Below, in pieces: positions 8,884 to 16,650 of a stretch of 32,274 nucleotides of DNA; position 1 is the stretch's first letter, and the number at the start of each line of letters is the position of its first letter. The notes under the pieces were generated by a model. It searched no databases, was not told the origin of the DNA, and saw only the letters and a list, made by a program, of their open reading frames with translations. The position numbers and the translations under genes are program-made. Source of the stretch: Acidimicrobiaceae bacterium (GTDB lineage: Bacteria; Actinomycetota; Acidimicrobiia; Acidimicrobiales; Aldehydirespiratoraceae); the NCBI GenBank assembly GCA_009835735.1, contig VXWX01000066.1, forward strand, positions 1 to 32,274, written 5' to 3'.

Positions 8884-10035
8884 GTGCGCACGGGGGTGTT
8901 CCTGTTCGGTGGGGTGGAGTTCTCTGACGCGGGCCCGGGGCTGCCGGCTCCTACCGACCGCCGCTTCGACCACAAGGAGGTCTGGCGGGCGACGGAGCGC
9001 ATCATCGATATGGGGGTGGTGTGTGACCGGTTGGGGTTCGACTCGTTCTGGCTGACCGAGCACCATTTCCAGCACGAGGGCTACGAGGTGGTCCCCAACG
9101 GGATCCTGGTGGGCACGATCCTGGCCGAGCGCACCGAGAGCGTCCGTATCGGGATGGCGTTCAACATCGTGCCGCAGTGGCATCCGCTCAGGCTGGCCGA
9201 GGACTTCGCGACGCTGCACAACGTGTCCGGCGGCCGCGGCATCCTCGGCATCGGCCGGGGCACTGTGCCGCGTGAGGCTGAGACGCTGGGCACCAAGATC
9301 GGCAGCTTCGACAACCCCGACAAGGTCGCGGCCGACGACTTCAACCGCAAGCAGTTCGACGAGGCCATGGAAGTCATCCTTCGAGCACTGAACAACGACA
9401 CGTTCAGCTTTCACGGCGAGGTGTATGACTTCCCGCCGCCGGGGATCCCGGATCGGGGCGGGTTCGTGACCGAACTGTCGCTGGTGCCCCGCCCGCTGTA
9501 CCCCTACCAGATCTGGCAGGCCGCCAAGTCGCCGGCCACCCTCGAGCAGATCCCTCGCTGCGGCTGGGGCGGGGTGTTCTGGAACTACCACCACTCCATC
9601 GTCAAGCAACGCTGGGAGCAGTTTGCCGAGAGATACCAGGCCCATCACGGCCGCGAGTTGGACCGGGGCGAGCACCGCATGCTCGTGCAGAACATCCGGG
9701 TTGAGGACACCCGCGAGCAGGCCATGGCATCGGTGCGCAACGGCCACGACGAACTCTGGAAGTTTCTCGGCCCCTACGGCTGGAGCAAGGGCTACCTCGG
9801 CTCCGACGGCAAGCCCGCCAAGGCGGGGCTGATCCCCACCCTCGAGGAGTCAATCGACCAGAAGATCTGGGCGGTGGGGAGCCCCACCGATGTGGCCGAG
9901 GCCCTCAGCTGGTACGACGAACAGATCGGAATCGAGAACCTCCTGCTGTTCCCGGCAATGCCCGGCGACACCTACGAGAAGGTCGAGGAGCAGTTGCACC
10001 GCATCGCCGAAGAGGTGCTCCCTCTACTCTCTTAA
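8884..10035 (+). CDS. LLM-class flavin-dependent oxidoreductase (bacterial luciferase-like)
   Basis: The 383-residue TIM-barrel protein contains DRLGFDSFWLTEHHFQ, VRIGMAFNIVPQWHPLRLAED and SGGRGILGIGRGTVPREAE, which are hallmarks of the bacterial luciferase-like monooxygenase group that uses FMNH2 or F420. It acts in the cytoplasm. I chose the GTG at 8884 because the conserved VFLFGGVEFS strand starts there and a TACAGT box sits seven bases upstream; the longer open frame overlaps the divergent dioxygenase gene. It is followed after 33 bases by a nitroreductase and then bioA, bioF and bioD, all on the same strand. A flavin reductase partner for a two-component monooxygenase would be conceivable in the nitroreductase. 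The substrate is unknown. Confidence 0.88.
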   Translation: MRTGVFLFGGVEFSDAGPGLPAPTDRRFDHKEVWRATERIIDMGVVCDRLGFDSFWLTEHHFQHEGYEVVPNGILVGTILAERTESVRIGMAFNIVPQWHPLRLAEDFATLHNVSGGRGILGIGRGTVPREAETLGTKIGSFDNPDKVAADDFNRKQFDEAMEVILRALNNDTFSFHGEVYDFPPPGIPDRGGFVTELSLVPRPLYPYQIWQAAKSPATLEQIPRCGWGGVFWNYHHSIVKQRWEQFAERYQAHHGRELDRGEHRMLVQNIRVEDTREQAMASVRNGHDELWKFLGPYGWSKGYLGSDGKPAKAGLIPTLEESIDQKIWAVGSPTDVAEALSWYDEQIGIENLLLFPAMPGDTYEKVEEQLHRIAEEVLPLLS

Positions 10036-10068
10036 CCGAGCCCTGACCGCCGATGCAGGAGGCCACCG

Positions 10069-10749
10069 ATGCTGGGATTGTCCGCCGACGAGTTGCTGAC
10101 CACGACCCGCGCCGTTCGCAAGCGTCTGGACTTCGACCGTCCGGTCGATCCTGGGCTTATAACCGAGTGTCTGGGCATCGCGCTCCAGGCGCCCAGTGGT
10201 GGCAACCGCCAGGACTGGGTGTGGATGGTGGTTGCCGACCCAGCCAAGAAGGCGGCGCTGGCCGGGCTCTACCGCCAGGCGTGGGCCGCCTATCGCGAGT
10301 CGCCCTACTTCCCCACCAATGAACCACCCCACGAAGACCCAGCCGTTCGGGCCTCCTTCGAACGGATCGCGGATTCGGCCCAGTACCTGTCCGACAACCT
10401 CGAGCGGGCTCCACTGTTCCTGATCCCGTGCCTGGCCATCAGCCGCGTCGAGCGACCGTCGTGGGGCGGAGCAGCATCAAGGCTCGGATCGGTGATACAA
10501 GCATCGTGGAGCTTCATGCTCGCCGCCCGGGAACGGGGACTGGGGACATGCTGGACCACCTTGCACCTGGCCTACGAGCAGCAGGCCGCCGAGATCCTGG
10601 GAATCCCCTACGACGAGTGCACGCAGGTCGCCCTCATCCCCATCGCCCACACCATCGGCACCGACTTCCGCCCCGGTATGCGAGAGCCGCTGGACAAGGT
10701 GCTGCACTGGGACGAATGGAAGGGCGCCCCGCCGCCCCGCCGGCCGTGA
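10069..10749 (+). CDS. Nitroreductase-family FMN protein
   Basis: This 226-residue protein shows the nitroreductase fold signature: an N-terminal TRAVRKRLDFDRPV segment (FMN phosphate contact), APSGGNRQDW for flavin binding, and a C-terminal RERGLGTCWTT. Members are NAD(P)H-dependent flavoenzymes of wide specificity. AGGAGG six bases before the ATG supports the start. Its TGA overlaps the GTG of bioA (GTGA), so its translation is coupled to the biotin genes. Whether it takes part in biotin synthesis, supplies reduced flavin to the upstream LLM enzyme, or merely shares the transcript cannot be decided from sequence. Confidence 0.87.
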   Translation: MLGLSADELLTTTRAVRKRLDFDRPVDPGLITECLGIALQAPSGGNRQDWVWMVVADPAKKAALAGLYRQAWAAYRESPYFPTNEPPHEDPAVRASFERIADSAQYLSDNLERAPLFLIPCLAISRVERPSWGGAASRLGSVIQASWSFMLAARERGLGTCWTTLHLAYEQQAAEILGIPYDECTQVALIPIAHTIGTDFRPGMREPLDKVLHWDEWKGAPPPRRP

Positions 10750-12056
10750 CCACGGCCGACTGGGCCCGGCGCGACGCCGCAGTTGTGTGGCATGGCTTCA
10801 CCCAGATGGCGACCTACGAGGGCTCGACCCCGGTCATCGTGGATCGAGGTGAGGGCAACTACCTCTACGACACCGACGGCCGGCGCTATCTGGACGCCAT
10901 CTCCTCGCTGTGGGTCATCACGCTGGGCCACTCCGACCCCGATCTGAACCGAGCGGCCCGCGAGCAGCTCGAACGCATCAGCCACTCAACCCTGCTGGGC
11001 AACGGCAACACGGCTGCCATCACCCTGGCTGAGGCTCTGCGCGAGGTGGTGCCGGTGACCGAGCCCCACTTCCTGTTCGCGTCGGACGGAGCCACCGCCG
11101 TGGAGCAGGCCATCAAGATCGCCTTCCAGTACTGGCACAACCTCGGCGTTCGGGGCCGCAACTCATACCTGACCCTCGGCGACGCCTACCACGGCGACTC
11201 CGTCGGGTCGCTGTCGGTAGGCGACGGAGGCTTCGGAACCGACCTGTTCGACCCGCTGCGCTTCGGCGTCCTCCGCACCCCCGGATACGACGACCCGGAC
11301 TGGGTGTCCAAGGCGATCGCCGTCCTCGACGAGCACCACGACCGGCTGGCCGCGGCCATTGTCGAGCCGCTGGTCCAGGGCGCTGCTGGGATGCTGGTCA
11401 CCGACCCCGATCAGGTGGCCGCGTTCGCCGAGGCGGTCCAGGCCCGGGGAGTTCCGCTCATCTGCGATGAGGTCGCCACCGGATTCGGCCGCACCGGTGC
11501 GATGTTCGCCAGCCAGCTGTGCGGGATCCGCCCCGATCTGATGTGCCTGGGCAAGGGCATCACCGGCGGATACCTGCCCCTGTCAGCCACGGTAGCCGCC
11601 TCCCACATCTACGAGGCCTTCCTCGGCGAGGATCTCGGGCCGCGCACCTTCTATCACGGTCATTCCTACAGCGGTAACGCCCTCGCCTGTGCGGTGGCGG
11701 CCCGCCACTTGGAGCTGCTCGGTGAACGCGGCCTGATCGACCGGGCCGCCGCGGCCGCTGAGCGCCTCGGCGCTGTGCTGGCCCCGGTCCGGGCCCTGCC
11801 CGCCGTGAAGGAGGTGCGCCGCCGGGGCCTGATGACCGGCGTCGAGTTGAACCCTCCCGCCGGTGCCAGCAGATGGGGCCGCAGGGTTTGCGCAGCCGCG
11901 GTCTCCGCCGGGGTCCTGCTGCGACCCCTGGGGGACGTGGTCGTGGTGATGCCTCCGCTGTCGATCACCGACGACGAGATCGACACCATCGCCCAGACCC
12001 TGGTGTCGGCCATCGAAGGAGTAGCCGCCGACGACGCCGGGGTATACGGGGAATAG
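10746..12056 (+). CDS. bioA: Adenosylmethionine-8-amino-7-oxononanoate aminotransferase
   Basis: The 436-residue PLP enzyme converts 8-amino-7-oxononanoate (KAPA) to 7,8-diaminononanoate using S-adenosylmethionine as amino donor, the third step of the biotin branch. The BioA-specific N-terminal WHGFTQM (usually WHPFTQM), the YLDAISSLWV segment, CDEVATGFGRTG and the PLP lysine Lys270 in LGKGITGGYLPLS are all visible; E. coli BioA has its lysine near 274. The start is the GTG at 10746 in a GTGA overlap with the nitroreductase stop; the open frame upstream is a shadow of the nitroreductase gene. bioF follows two bases after the stop. Its position between bioF/bioD and the motif set make BioA much more likely than another class-III transaminase. 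Confidence 0.93.
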   Translation: MTTADWARRDAAVVWHGFTQMATYEGSTPVIVDRGEGNYLYDTDGRRYLDAISSLWVITLGHSDPDLNRAAREQLERISHSTLLGNGNTAAITLAEALREVVPVTEPHFLFASDGATAVEQAIKIAFQYWHNLGVRGRNSYLTLGDAYHGDSVGSLSVGDGGFGTDLFDPLRFGVLRTPGYDDPDWVSKAIAVLDEHHDRLAAAIVEPLVQGAAGMLVTDPDQVAAFAEAVQARGVPLICDEVATGFGRTGAMFASQLCGIRPDLMCLGKGITGGYLPLSATVAASHIYEAFLGEDLGPRTFYHGHSYSGNALACAVAARHLELLGERGLIDRAAAAAERLGAVLAPVRALPAVKEVRRRGLMTGVELNPPAGASRWGRRVCAAAVSAGVLLRPLGDVVVVMPPLSITDDEIDTIAQTLVSAIEGVAADDAGVYGE

Positions 12057-12058
12057 CT

Positions 12059-13177
12059 GTGAACGACTGGGACGGCATCGCTTCCGCCGCCCTGGACGCC
12101 GTCGTGGCCGCCAACCAGCTCCGCCAACCCCGGGATCTCGACGGCGGAGACCCCCGAACGGCGCTGTCGGCGACCGGACAGCCGGTGGTGTCGTTCGCTT
12201 CCAACGACTATCTCGGACTCACCCAGCACCGCGCTGTGCGGGCTGCGGCCCGGACCGCCATCGACGACTACGGCACCGGCTCGGGATCGGCCCGGCTGAT
12301 CGTGGGGTCGCGACCCGTGCACAGCCGCCTGGAGGAGCGCATCGCAGCCTGGCGCGGGGCGGAGGCCGCAGTGCTGTTCACCACCGGATACGCAGCCAAC
12401 CTGGGCGCCATCGCCACGATGGGCCGGTGGGCGTCCGTGATCTGCTCCGACGAGCTCAACCACGCGTCGATCATCGACGGCTGCCGTCTGGCCCGGGCAC
12501 CGACCCGCGTCTACCCGCACTGCGACCCGGCCGCGGTGGACGGCTTGCTGGGCCACGCCGAGGGCCCCGGCATGGTGGTCACCGACTCGGTCTTCTCCAT
12601 GGACGGCGACCTCGCGCCGATCGGCCAACTGTCAGCTGTGTGCGCGGCCCACGAGGCGCTGCTCGTGCTCGACGACGCCCACCTCGTCCTGGACCATCCC
12701 GAGCCGCTGCACCCGGGCTGCCGCGTGTTGCGGGTGGGGACCCTGTCCAAGGCAGTCGGCGCGCTGGGCGGCTTCGTCACCGGACCCCGGACGTTCATGG
12801 ACCTGCTCGTCAATGCGGCCCGCTCCTACATCTTCACCACGGCGGCCGCCCCGGCCGCAGCCGCAGCCGCGGCGACCGCCATCGATGTGATCGACTCCGA
12901 GGAGGGCGACGAGCTTCGGAGACGGCTGCGGACCAACATCGATCGCATCCGGCCCGGCCACCCGAGCCCCATCATCCCGATCATCGTCGGCGCCGAGGAC
13001 AGGGCCTTGGCCGTCTCCGACACCCTGGCGAGGCAGGGCATCCTGGTCCCCGCGATCCGGCCCCCGACCGTGCCTGCCGGAACGTCACGGCTCAGGGTCA
13101 CGGTCTCGGCAGCCCACTGCGACGCCGACCTCGAGCGGCTGGTAGACGCGCTCCGCCGGGCAGGGATCGATGCCTGA
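12059..13177 (+). CDS. bioF: 8-amino-7-oxononanoate synthase (BioF), divergent glycine loop
   Basis: The 372-residue PLP enzyme joins a pimeloyl thioester and alanine to form KAPA. Visible motifs are VVSFASNDYLGLTQH, GTGSGSARLIVGS, TDSVFSMDGDLAPI, VLDDAH and the PLP lysine Lys231 in GTLSKAVGALGGFVTG. After DDAH the usual G-x-GV-x-G-x-x-G-x-G loop is missing and replaced by the shorter LVLDHPEPLHPG, about six residues fewer before the lysine than in E. coli BioF. An alanine-rich stretch (AAAPAAAAAAATA) follows the catalytic region. The GTG start at 12059 has GGGGAA upstream. The end overlaps bioD by eight bases. Context supports BioF over other alpha-oxoamine synthases. Confidence 0.9.
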   Translation: MNDWDGIASAALDAVVAANQLRQPRDLDGGDPRTALSATGQPVVSFASNDYLGLTQHRAVRAAARTAIDDYGTGSGSARLIVGSRPVHSRLEERIAAWRGAEAAVLFTTGYAANLGAIATMGRWASVICSDELNHASIIDGCRLARAPTRVYPHCDPAAVDGLLGHAEGPGMVVTDSVFSMDGDLAPIGQLSAVCAAHEALLVLDDAHLVLDHPEPLHPGCRVLRVGTLSKAVGALGGFVTGPRTFMDLLVNAARSYIFTTAAAPAAAAAAATAIDVIDSEEGDELRRRLRTNIDRIRPGHPSPIIPIIVGAEDRALAVSDTLARQGILVPAIRPPTVPAGTSRLRVTVSAAHCDADLERLVDALRRAGIDA

Positions 13178-13865
13178 TCCGGCGGCTGCATCCGACGCTC
13201 GGGCCCGCGGCGGGGACGCCGTCGTCTTCGTCGCCGGCACCGGCACAGAGGTGGGCAAGACCTGGGTGGCGGCCGAGCTGGCTCAAGTCCTGCGGGACAG
13301 GGAGTGCGCCGTCGCGGCGTGCAAGCCCATCCAGTCCTACGACCCGGATGAAGCCGGCCCGACCGACGCGGCGGCGCTGGCCGCGGCCACCGGCCAGCAC
13401 CCTGACGACGTCTGCCCGCCCGAGCACACCTATCCGGTGCCGCTGGCCCCGCCGATGGCCGCCGACAAGCTCGGTCGGATCTGCCCCACCGTCGATGAGC
13501 TGGCTGCCGCATGCCGCTTCGGCGCAACGGTCAACATCGGGTTGGTGGAGGGCGTGGGCGGCCTCTACTCGCCACTGGCGTCCGACGGGCACAACCTGGA
13601 CCTGATCGAGCGGATCGAGCCCGACCTGGTCATCGTGGTGGCATCGGCCGCTCTCGGCGGCATCCACGATTCGATGGCCTGCACATTGCCGCTGTCCGCC
13701 TACCGCCACGCGGTGTTTCTCAACCGCTTCGATCCCCGGATCGAGGTCCACGCCCTGAACGTGCAGTGGTTGCACGGCGCGGGCTTGGCCGTAGCAACTA
13801 ATGTGTCCGCAATGGCAGACATCGTCTGCACGGCCCTCCGAGGACGGCCCCCCGGCGACGCTTGA
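13170..13865 (+). CDS. bioD: ATP-dependent dethiobiotin synthetase
   Basis: The 231-residue enzyme closes the ureido ring of dethiobiotin from diaminononanoate, CO2 and ATP. The P-loop is GTGTEVGKTW (about 23-32), followed by the substrate lysine in AACKPIQSYDP and the glycine-rich EGVGGLYSPL. The first 17 residues (rich in Ala, Asp and Arg) precede the family start. The ATG at 13170 lies inside the bioF end with AGGG five bases upstream; an eight-base overlap suggests coupled translation. With bioA and bioF it covers the pathway from pimeloyl thioester to dethiobiotin. bioB, which inserts sulfur, is not in the window. Confidence 0.93.
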   Translation: MPDPAAASDARARGGDAVVFVAGTGTEVGKTWVAAELAQVLRDRECAVAACKPIQSYDPDEAGPTDAAALAAATGQHPDDVCPPEHTYPVPLAPPMAADKLGRICPTVDELAAACRFGATVNIGLVEGVGGLYSPLASDGHNLDLIERIEPDLVIVVASAALGGIHDSMACTLPLSAYRHAVFLNRFDPRIEVHALNVQWLHGAGLAVATNVSAMADIVCTALRGRPPGDA

Positions 13866-13867
13866 TC

Positions 13868-13873
13868 TATTCT
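13868..13873 (+). promoter_or_regulatory. Possible -10 box (TATTCT) of the SulP gene
   Basis: TATTCT fits TANNNT and lies ten bases before the SulP ATG, just after the bioD stop. It could give the transporter gene its own short-leader transcript in addition to read-through from the bio genes. No -35 box or ribosome-binding site is evident. Confidence 0.3.
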
Positions 13874-13883
13874 GCGGTGTGAA

Positions 13884-15536
13884 ATGAGCTTGCAAGTCAG
13901 CGACAAGCTCCAAGGGCTTAGAGGAGACATCTTCGGGGGGATGACCGCGGCCGTGGTAGCCCTGCCTCTGTCGCTGGCCTTCGGAGTCGCTTCAGGGCTC
14001 GGAGCTATCGAGGGTCTGTACAGCGCCGTCGTGGTGGGCATGCTCGCCGCACTGCTGGGCGGATCGAAGACCCAGATCTCGGGACCCACCGCCCCGCTGT
14101 CGGTCGCGATGGCGGTCGTGTTCGTCGACTACGCCGACGGGGAACTGTCCAAGGCCCTGGCCATCGTGGCCATGGCCGGGATCATCCAGGTGCTGCTCGG
14201 CGCGCTGCGGCTCGGCACCTTCGTGGCCTACACGCCCTATGCGGTGGTGTCGGGGTTCACCAGCGCCGTCGGCTTGATCATCATCATTGTCCAGGTGCTG
14301 CCGTTCTTCGGCACCGAAGTAGCCCTCGGCGGCGCGATCAAGTCTCTGCGCGAGTGGCCGGATGCAGTCACCAACGTCGACCCAAGCGCGCTCACGCTGG
14401 GGCTCATCACGTTGGCCGTGTGCATCTTCTGGCCGGGACGGCTGCAGCGGTTCCTGCCGCCCTCGGTGGCCGCGTTGATCATCGGAACGCTGGTGGGCGT
14501 GTTGTGGCTGAGCGATGCACCCACGATCGGGGAAGTGCCCACTGGCCTCCCCGACCTGATGGTGCCCGAGCTCAGCTTCGGCGATCTGGGGAGCGCGCTG
14601 CCGGCTGCGGTCACCATCGCCCTGCTCGGCTCCATCAACAGCCTCCTCACCGCCAGGGTGGCCGACTCGCTGACCCGCCAGAACCACGACCCCAGCCGTG
14701 AGCTGATCGGCGCCGGGGTGGCCAATGTGGTGGTGGCGTTCATCGGCGGAGTTCCGGGCGCTGGAGCCACGTCGTGCACGGTGGCCAACGTGAAGGCCGG
14801 CGGCCGCTCCAGGGTCTCCGGAGTGCTGTGCGCCACCATCCTGGCCGCATTGGTTCTGGGGCTGGGGCGATACGTCGACTCCATACCCCACGCCGTGCTG
14901 GCCGGCATCCTCATCAAGATCGGGTTCAACATCATCGACTGGCGCTACCTGGCCCACATACATCGCGTCCCGAGGGAAAACGTGGTGGTCCTGGCGCTGA
15001 CCCTCGTTCTGTCCATCGTCTCGGACCTGGTGATCGCGGTGGCCGTGGGCCTGGTGATGGCGGCGTTGACCGGGGCCCGCCAGGTGGAGCGCCTGGAACT
15101 CGACAAGGTGATCTCAACCCCACTGCTCGACATGACCTTCCTGGCCGACCCCGAGGCGGACGCCGATGCCTTCGATCTCGACGACGACGCCGACCCGTTC
15201 GCGGCCCGGGTCGGTCTGCTGTCGCTGCGGGGCAGCTTCACCTCGGCCTCGTCCACCAGGCTCTTCAAGACCATCAACCACGACATGGCCGAGCACGAAG
15301 TGGTGATCTTCGACTTCACCGACACCGTGCACGTGGACGACAGCGCCGCCCTGGCCATCGGCCAGCTGGCCGACACGGCGCGCGATGCCGACACCCAGTG
15401 CATCGTCCTGGGCATGTCCAGCATGACCGACACCAGCGTCTACGCGCTGAACGTGCTGCGGGAGATCCCCGAGGAGAACTTCGTCGAGAATCTTGACGAG
15501 GCTCGGGTGGTCGCCCGCCGTCTGCTGGACGACTGA
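13884..15536 (+). CDS. SulP-family anion transporter with C-terminal STAS domain
   Basis: The 550-residue membrane protein has about a dozen hydrophobic segments between residues 15 and 400, including the family signature near GGMTAAVVALPLSLAFGVAS and ISGPTAPLSVAMA, and GGVPGAGATSCTVANVKAGG in the core. The cytoplasmic STAS domain (about 435-550) contains VVIFDFTDTVHVDDSAALAI, with an acidic linker (DADAFDLDDDADPF) before it. SulP proteins carry sulfate, bicarbonate or organic anions, often with Na+ or H+. It follows bioD by 18 bases, so co-transcription is possible. Bicarbonate uptake would fit a biotin-carboxylase or BioD context, but sulfate is equally possible; this is inference. It converges with the desaturase gene. 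Confidence 0.92.
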   Translation: MSLQVSDKLQGLRGDIFGGMTAAVVALPLSLAFGVASGLGAIEGLYSAVVVGMLAALLGGSKTQISGPTAPLSVAMAVVFVDYADGELSKALAIVAMAGIIQVLLGALRLGTFVAYTPYAVVSGFTSAVGLIIIIVQVLPFFGTEVALGGAIKSLREWPDAVTNVDPSALTLGLITLAVCIFWPGRLQRFLPPSVAALIIGTLVGVLWLSDAPTIGEVPTGLPDLMVPELSFGDLGSALPAAVTIALLGSINSLLTARVADSLTRQNHDPSRELIGAGVANVVVAFIGGVPGAGATSCTVANVKAGGRSRVSGVLCATILAALVLGLGRYVDSIPHAVLAGILIKIGFNIIDWRYLAHIHRVPRENVVVLALTLVLSIVSDLVIAVAVGLVMAALTGARQVERLELDKVISTPLLDMTFLADPEADADAFDLDDDADPFAARVGLLSLRGSFTSASSTRLFKTINHDMAEHEVVIFDFTDTVHVDDSAALAIGQLADTARDADTQCIVLGMSSMTDTSVYALNVLREIPEENFVENLDEARVVARRLLDD

Positions 15537-15563
15537 CCCCTCGACGCCTAGCGCCGCAGGCGG

Positions 15564-16478
15564 TCAGGTGAGGGTTCCAGCCCTCTCCGCGGGGTGCACG
15601 GGGTGGTCGAACGGCCGCACACCGAAGCGGCAGGCCAACTCGAAGTAGCCGCGGTAGAGCCCCGCCCCGGCGGCGGCCTCGTCGTAGCCGCCGGTGGCGT
15701 CGGCATGAGCCGACAGCCGGTACCAGGGCACACCCGGGTCGGCGTGGTGGACGTGGTGAAGGTTGTTGTACAGGTACAGCAGGCTGAAGAACCGCCCCGA
15801 GCGGATGACCGCGGAGCGGGTGGCGCCCTCCACCCAGCGATGCTCGCAGTACGACCTCATCAGGGTCAGAGCGTTCCCCAGATAGGTGGCCCCCAGCAGG
15901 TACTGCCACCAGGGCAACCCCATGACCATCACCACGAAGGCGACCAGCGCGGCCGCGGCCACCACATGCGCCGACCACCACCGGGCCAGCTGCCGGTCGC
16001 CCCGGCGGATCTCGCCGGCCTGGTGGACCAGCACACCGAGGATGTACCGGGGCGGCCCCAGCACCAGGCGCCCGAGCAGGGTGTGATGGGCAAGCACGAA
16101 CGCCCTGCGTAAGCGACCCATGGACTCCCACTGCTCGGCAGTCACATAGAAGCTCTCGCTGTCGTCGGTCGGATCGGTCAGCTCGGGGCAGTCGTGGTGC
16201 TCCCAGTGGTAGCGCCGGTACACCAGATAGGGCAGGTTCAGCGCCATGGGCAGCGAGGCCAGCAGGGCATTCATCCTCTGGCTGCGGAACGGATGGCCGT
16301 GGATGGTCTCATGCTGAAGCGAGCCATGCCAGCATGCGATGAAGCCCAACGCGAGGACAGTCACCGGCCAGGGCGTCACCCCGTGGAGGGCCAGCACTGC
16401 CAGCCATAGGCCGTGCACCGCGACCGCGACCGCGACCGTGTGCCACTCCACGGTCGGCCTGGTCGCGTCGGCAGCCAT
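15564..16478 (-). CDS. Membrane fatty-acid desaturase family protein
   Basis: The 304-residue integral membrane di-iron protein has the three histidine boxes: His56-ETI-His60 in LQHETIHGHP, HWEHHD at 91-96 and NLHHVHHADPG around 241-245. Hydrophobic helices lie at about 15-50, 70-85, 130-150 and 170-205. Family members insert double bonds or hydroxyl groups into acyl chains or related lipids using O2 and electrons from ferredoxin or similar. The ATG at 16478 has GGAGG close upstream. Near the N-terminus a hexanucleotide repeat encodes an alternating Ala-Val run. The gene is divergent from the XRE regulator gene, which makes that protein a candidate regulator. The exact substrate (fatty acid, carotenoid or other) cannot be told. 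Confidence 0.9.
   Translation of the reverse strand: MAADATRPTVEWHTVAVAVAVHGLWLAVLALHGVTPWPVTVLALGFIACWHGSLQHETIHGHPFRSQRMNALLASLPMALNLPYLVYRRYHWEHHDCPELTDPTDDSESFYVTAEQWESMGRLRRAFVLAHHTLLGRLVLGPPRYILGVLVHQAGEIRRGDRQLARWWSAHVVAAAALVAFVVMVMGLPWWQYLLGATYLGNALTLMRSYCEHRWVEGATRSAVIRSGRFFSLLYLYNNLHHVHHADPGVPWYRLSAHADATGGYDEAAAGAGLYRGYFELACRFGVRPFDHPVHPAERAGTLT
16417..16440. repeat. Hexanucleotide tandem repeat inside the desaturase gene
   Basis: Three copies of ACCGCG and a fourth with one change (ACCGTG) lie head to tail. On the coding strand they encode an alternating Val-Ala run (TVAVAVAV) in the first membrane helix. Gain or loss of a unit would change the helix by two residues without shifting frame. 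Confidence 0.8.
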
Positions 16479-16650
16479 CGCACCTCCGATTCTCGGCGGC
16501 TAACCCCCGGGACAAGCCCCCAGTCCCTGCCTCCAACGTAGAAGCCCCGAGCCTCTGACGCGTGATGAGTTGCGCACAATCCGTAGCGTTCTCGCACGAA
16601 GTGCAAGATATGTGGCTCTTGTACATCATTTGTTGTAGTATTGCTACACA
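16479..16650. promoter_or_regulatory. Divergent regulatory region between desaturase and XRE regulator
   Basis: This 172-base region is clearly richer in A and T than its surroundings, especially 16600-16650. On the minus strand it supplies the GGAGG site of the desaturase, and a TATCTT box is visible near 16605-16610. On the plus strand it holds the XRE -10 and palindrome. Direct binding by the regulator is inferred from position only. Confidence 0.55.
16634..16648. promoter_or_regulatory. Palindromic operator candidate over the -10 of the XRE gene
   Basis: TGTAG and CTACA form a perfect inverted repeat around TATTG. With a one-base bulge the symmetry extends to TTG and CAA on the outside, reaching the ATG. 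The left arm contains TAGTAT (16636-16641), a good TANNNT -10 box nine bases before the ATG at 16651, so the XRE mRNA would be almost leaderless. A protein bound here would block that promoter, which suggests autoregulation. Confidence 0.5.

Noticed and set aside
11666-12628. Minus-strand frame across bioA and bioF
   Set aside because: Shadow; bioA and bioF motifs are unambiguous on the plus strand.
15537-15563. CGCCT/AGGCG stem between SulP and desaturase as terminator
   Set aside because: Only five base pairs with a large loop and no T-run; too weak to list.
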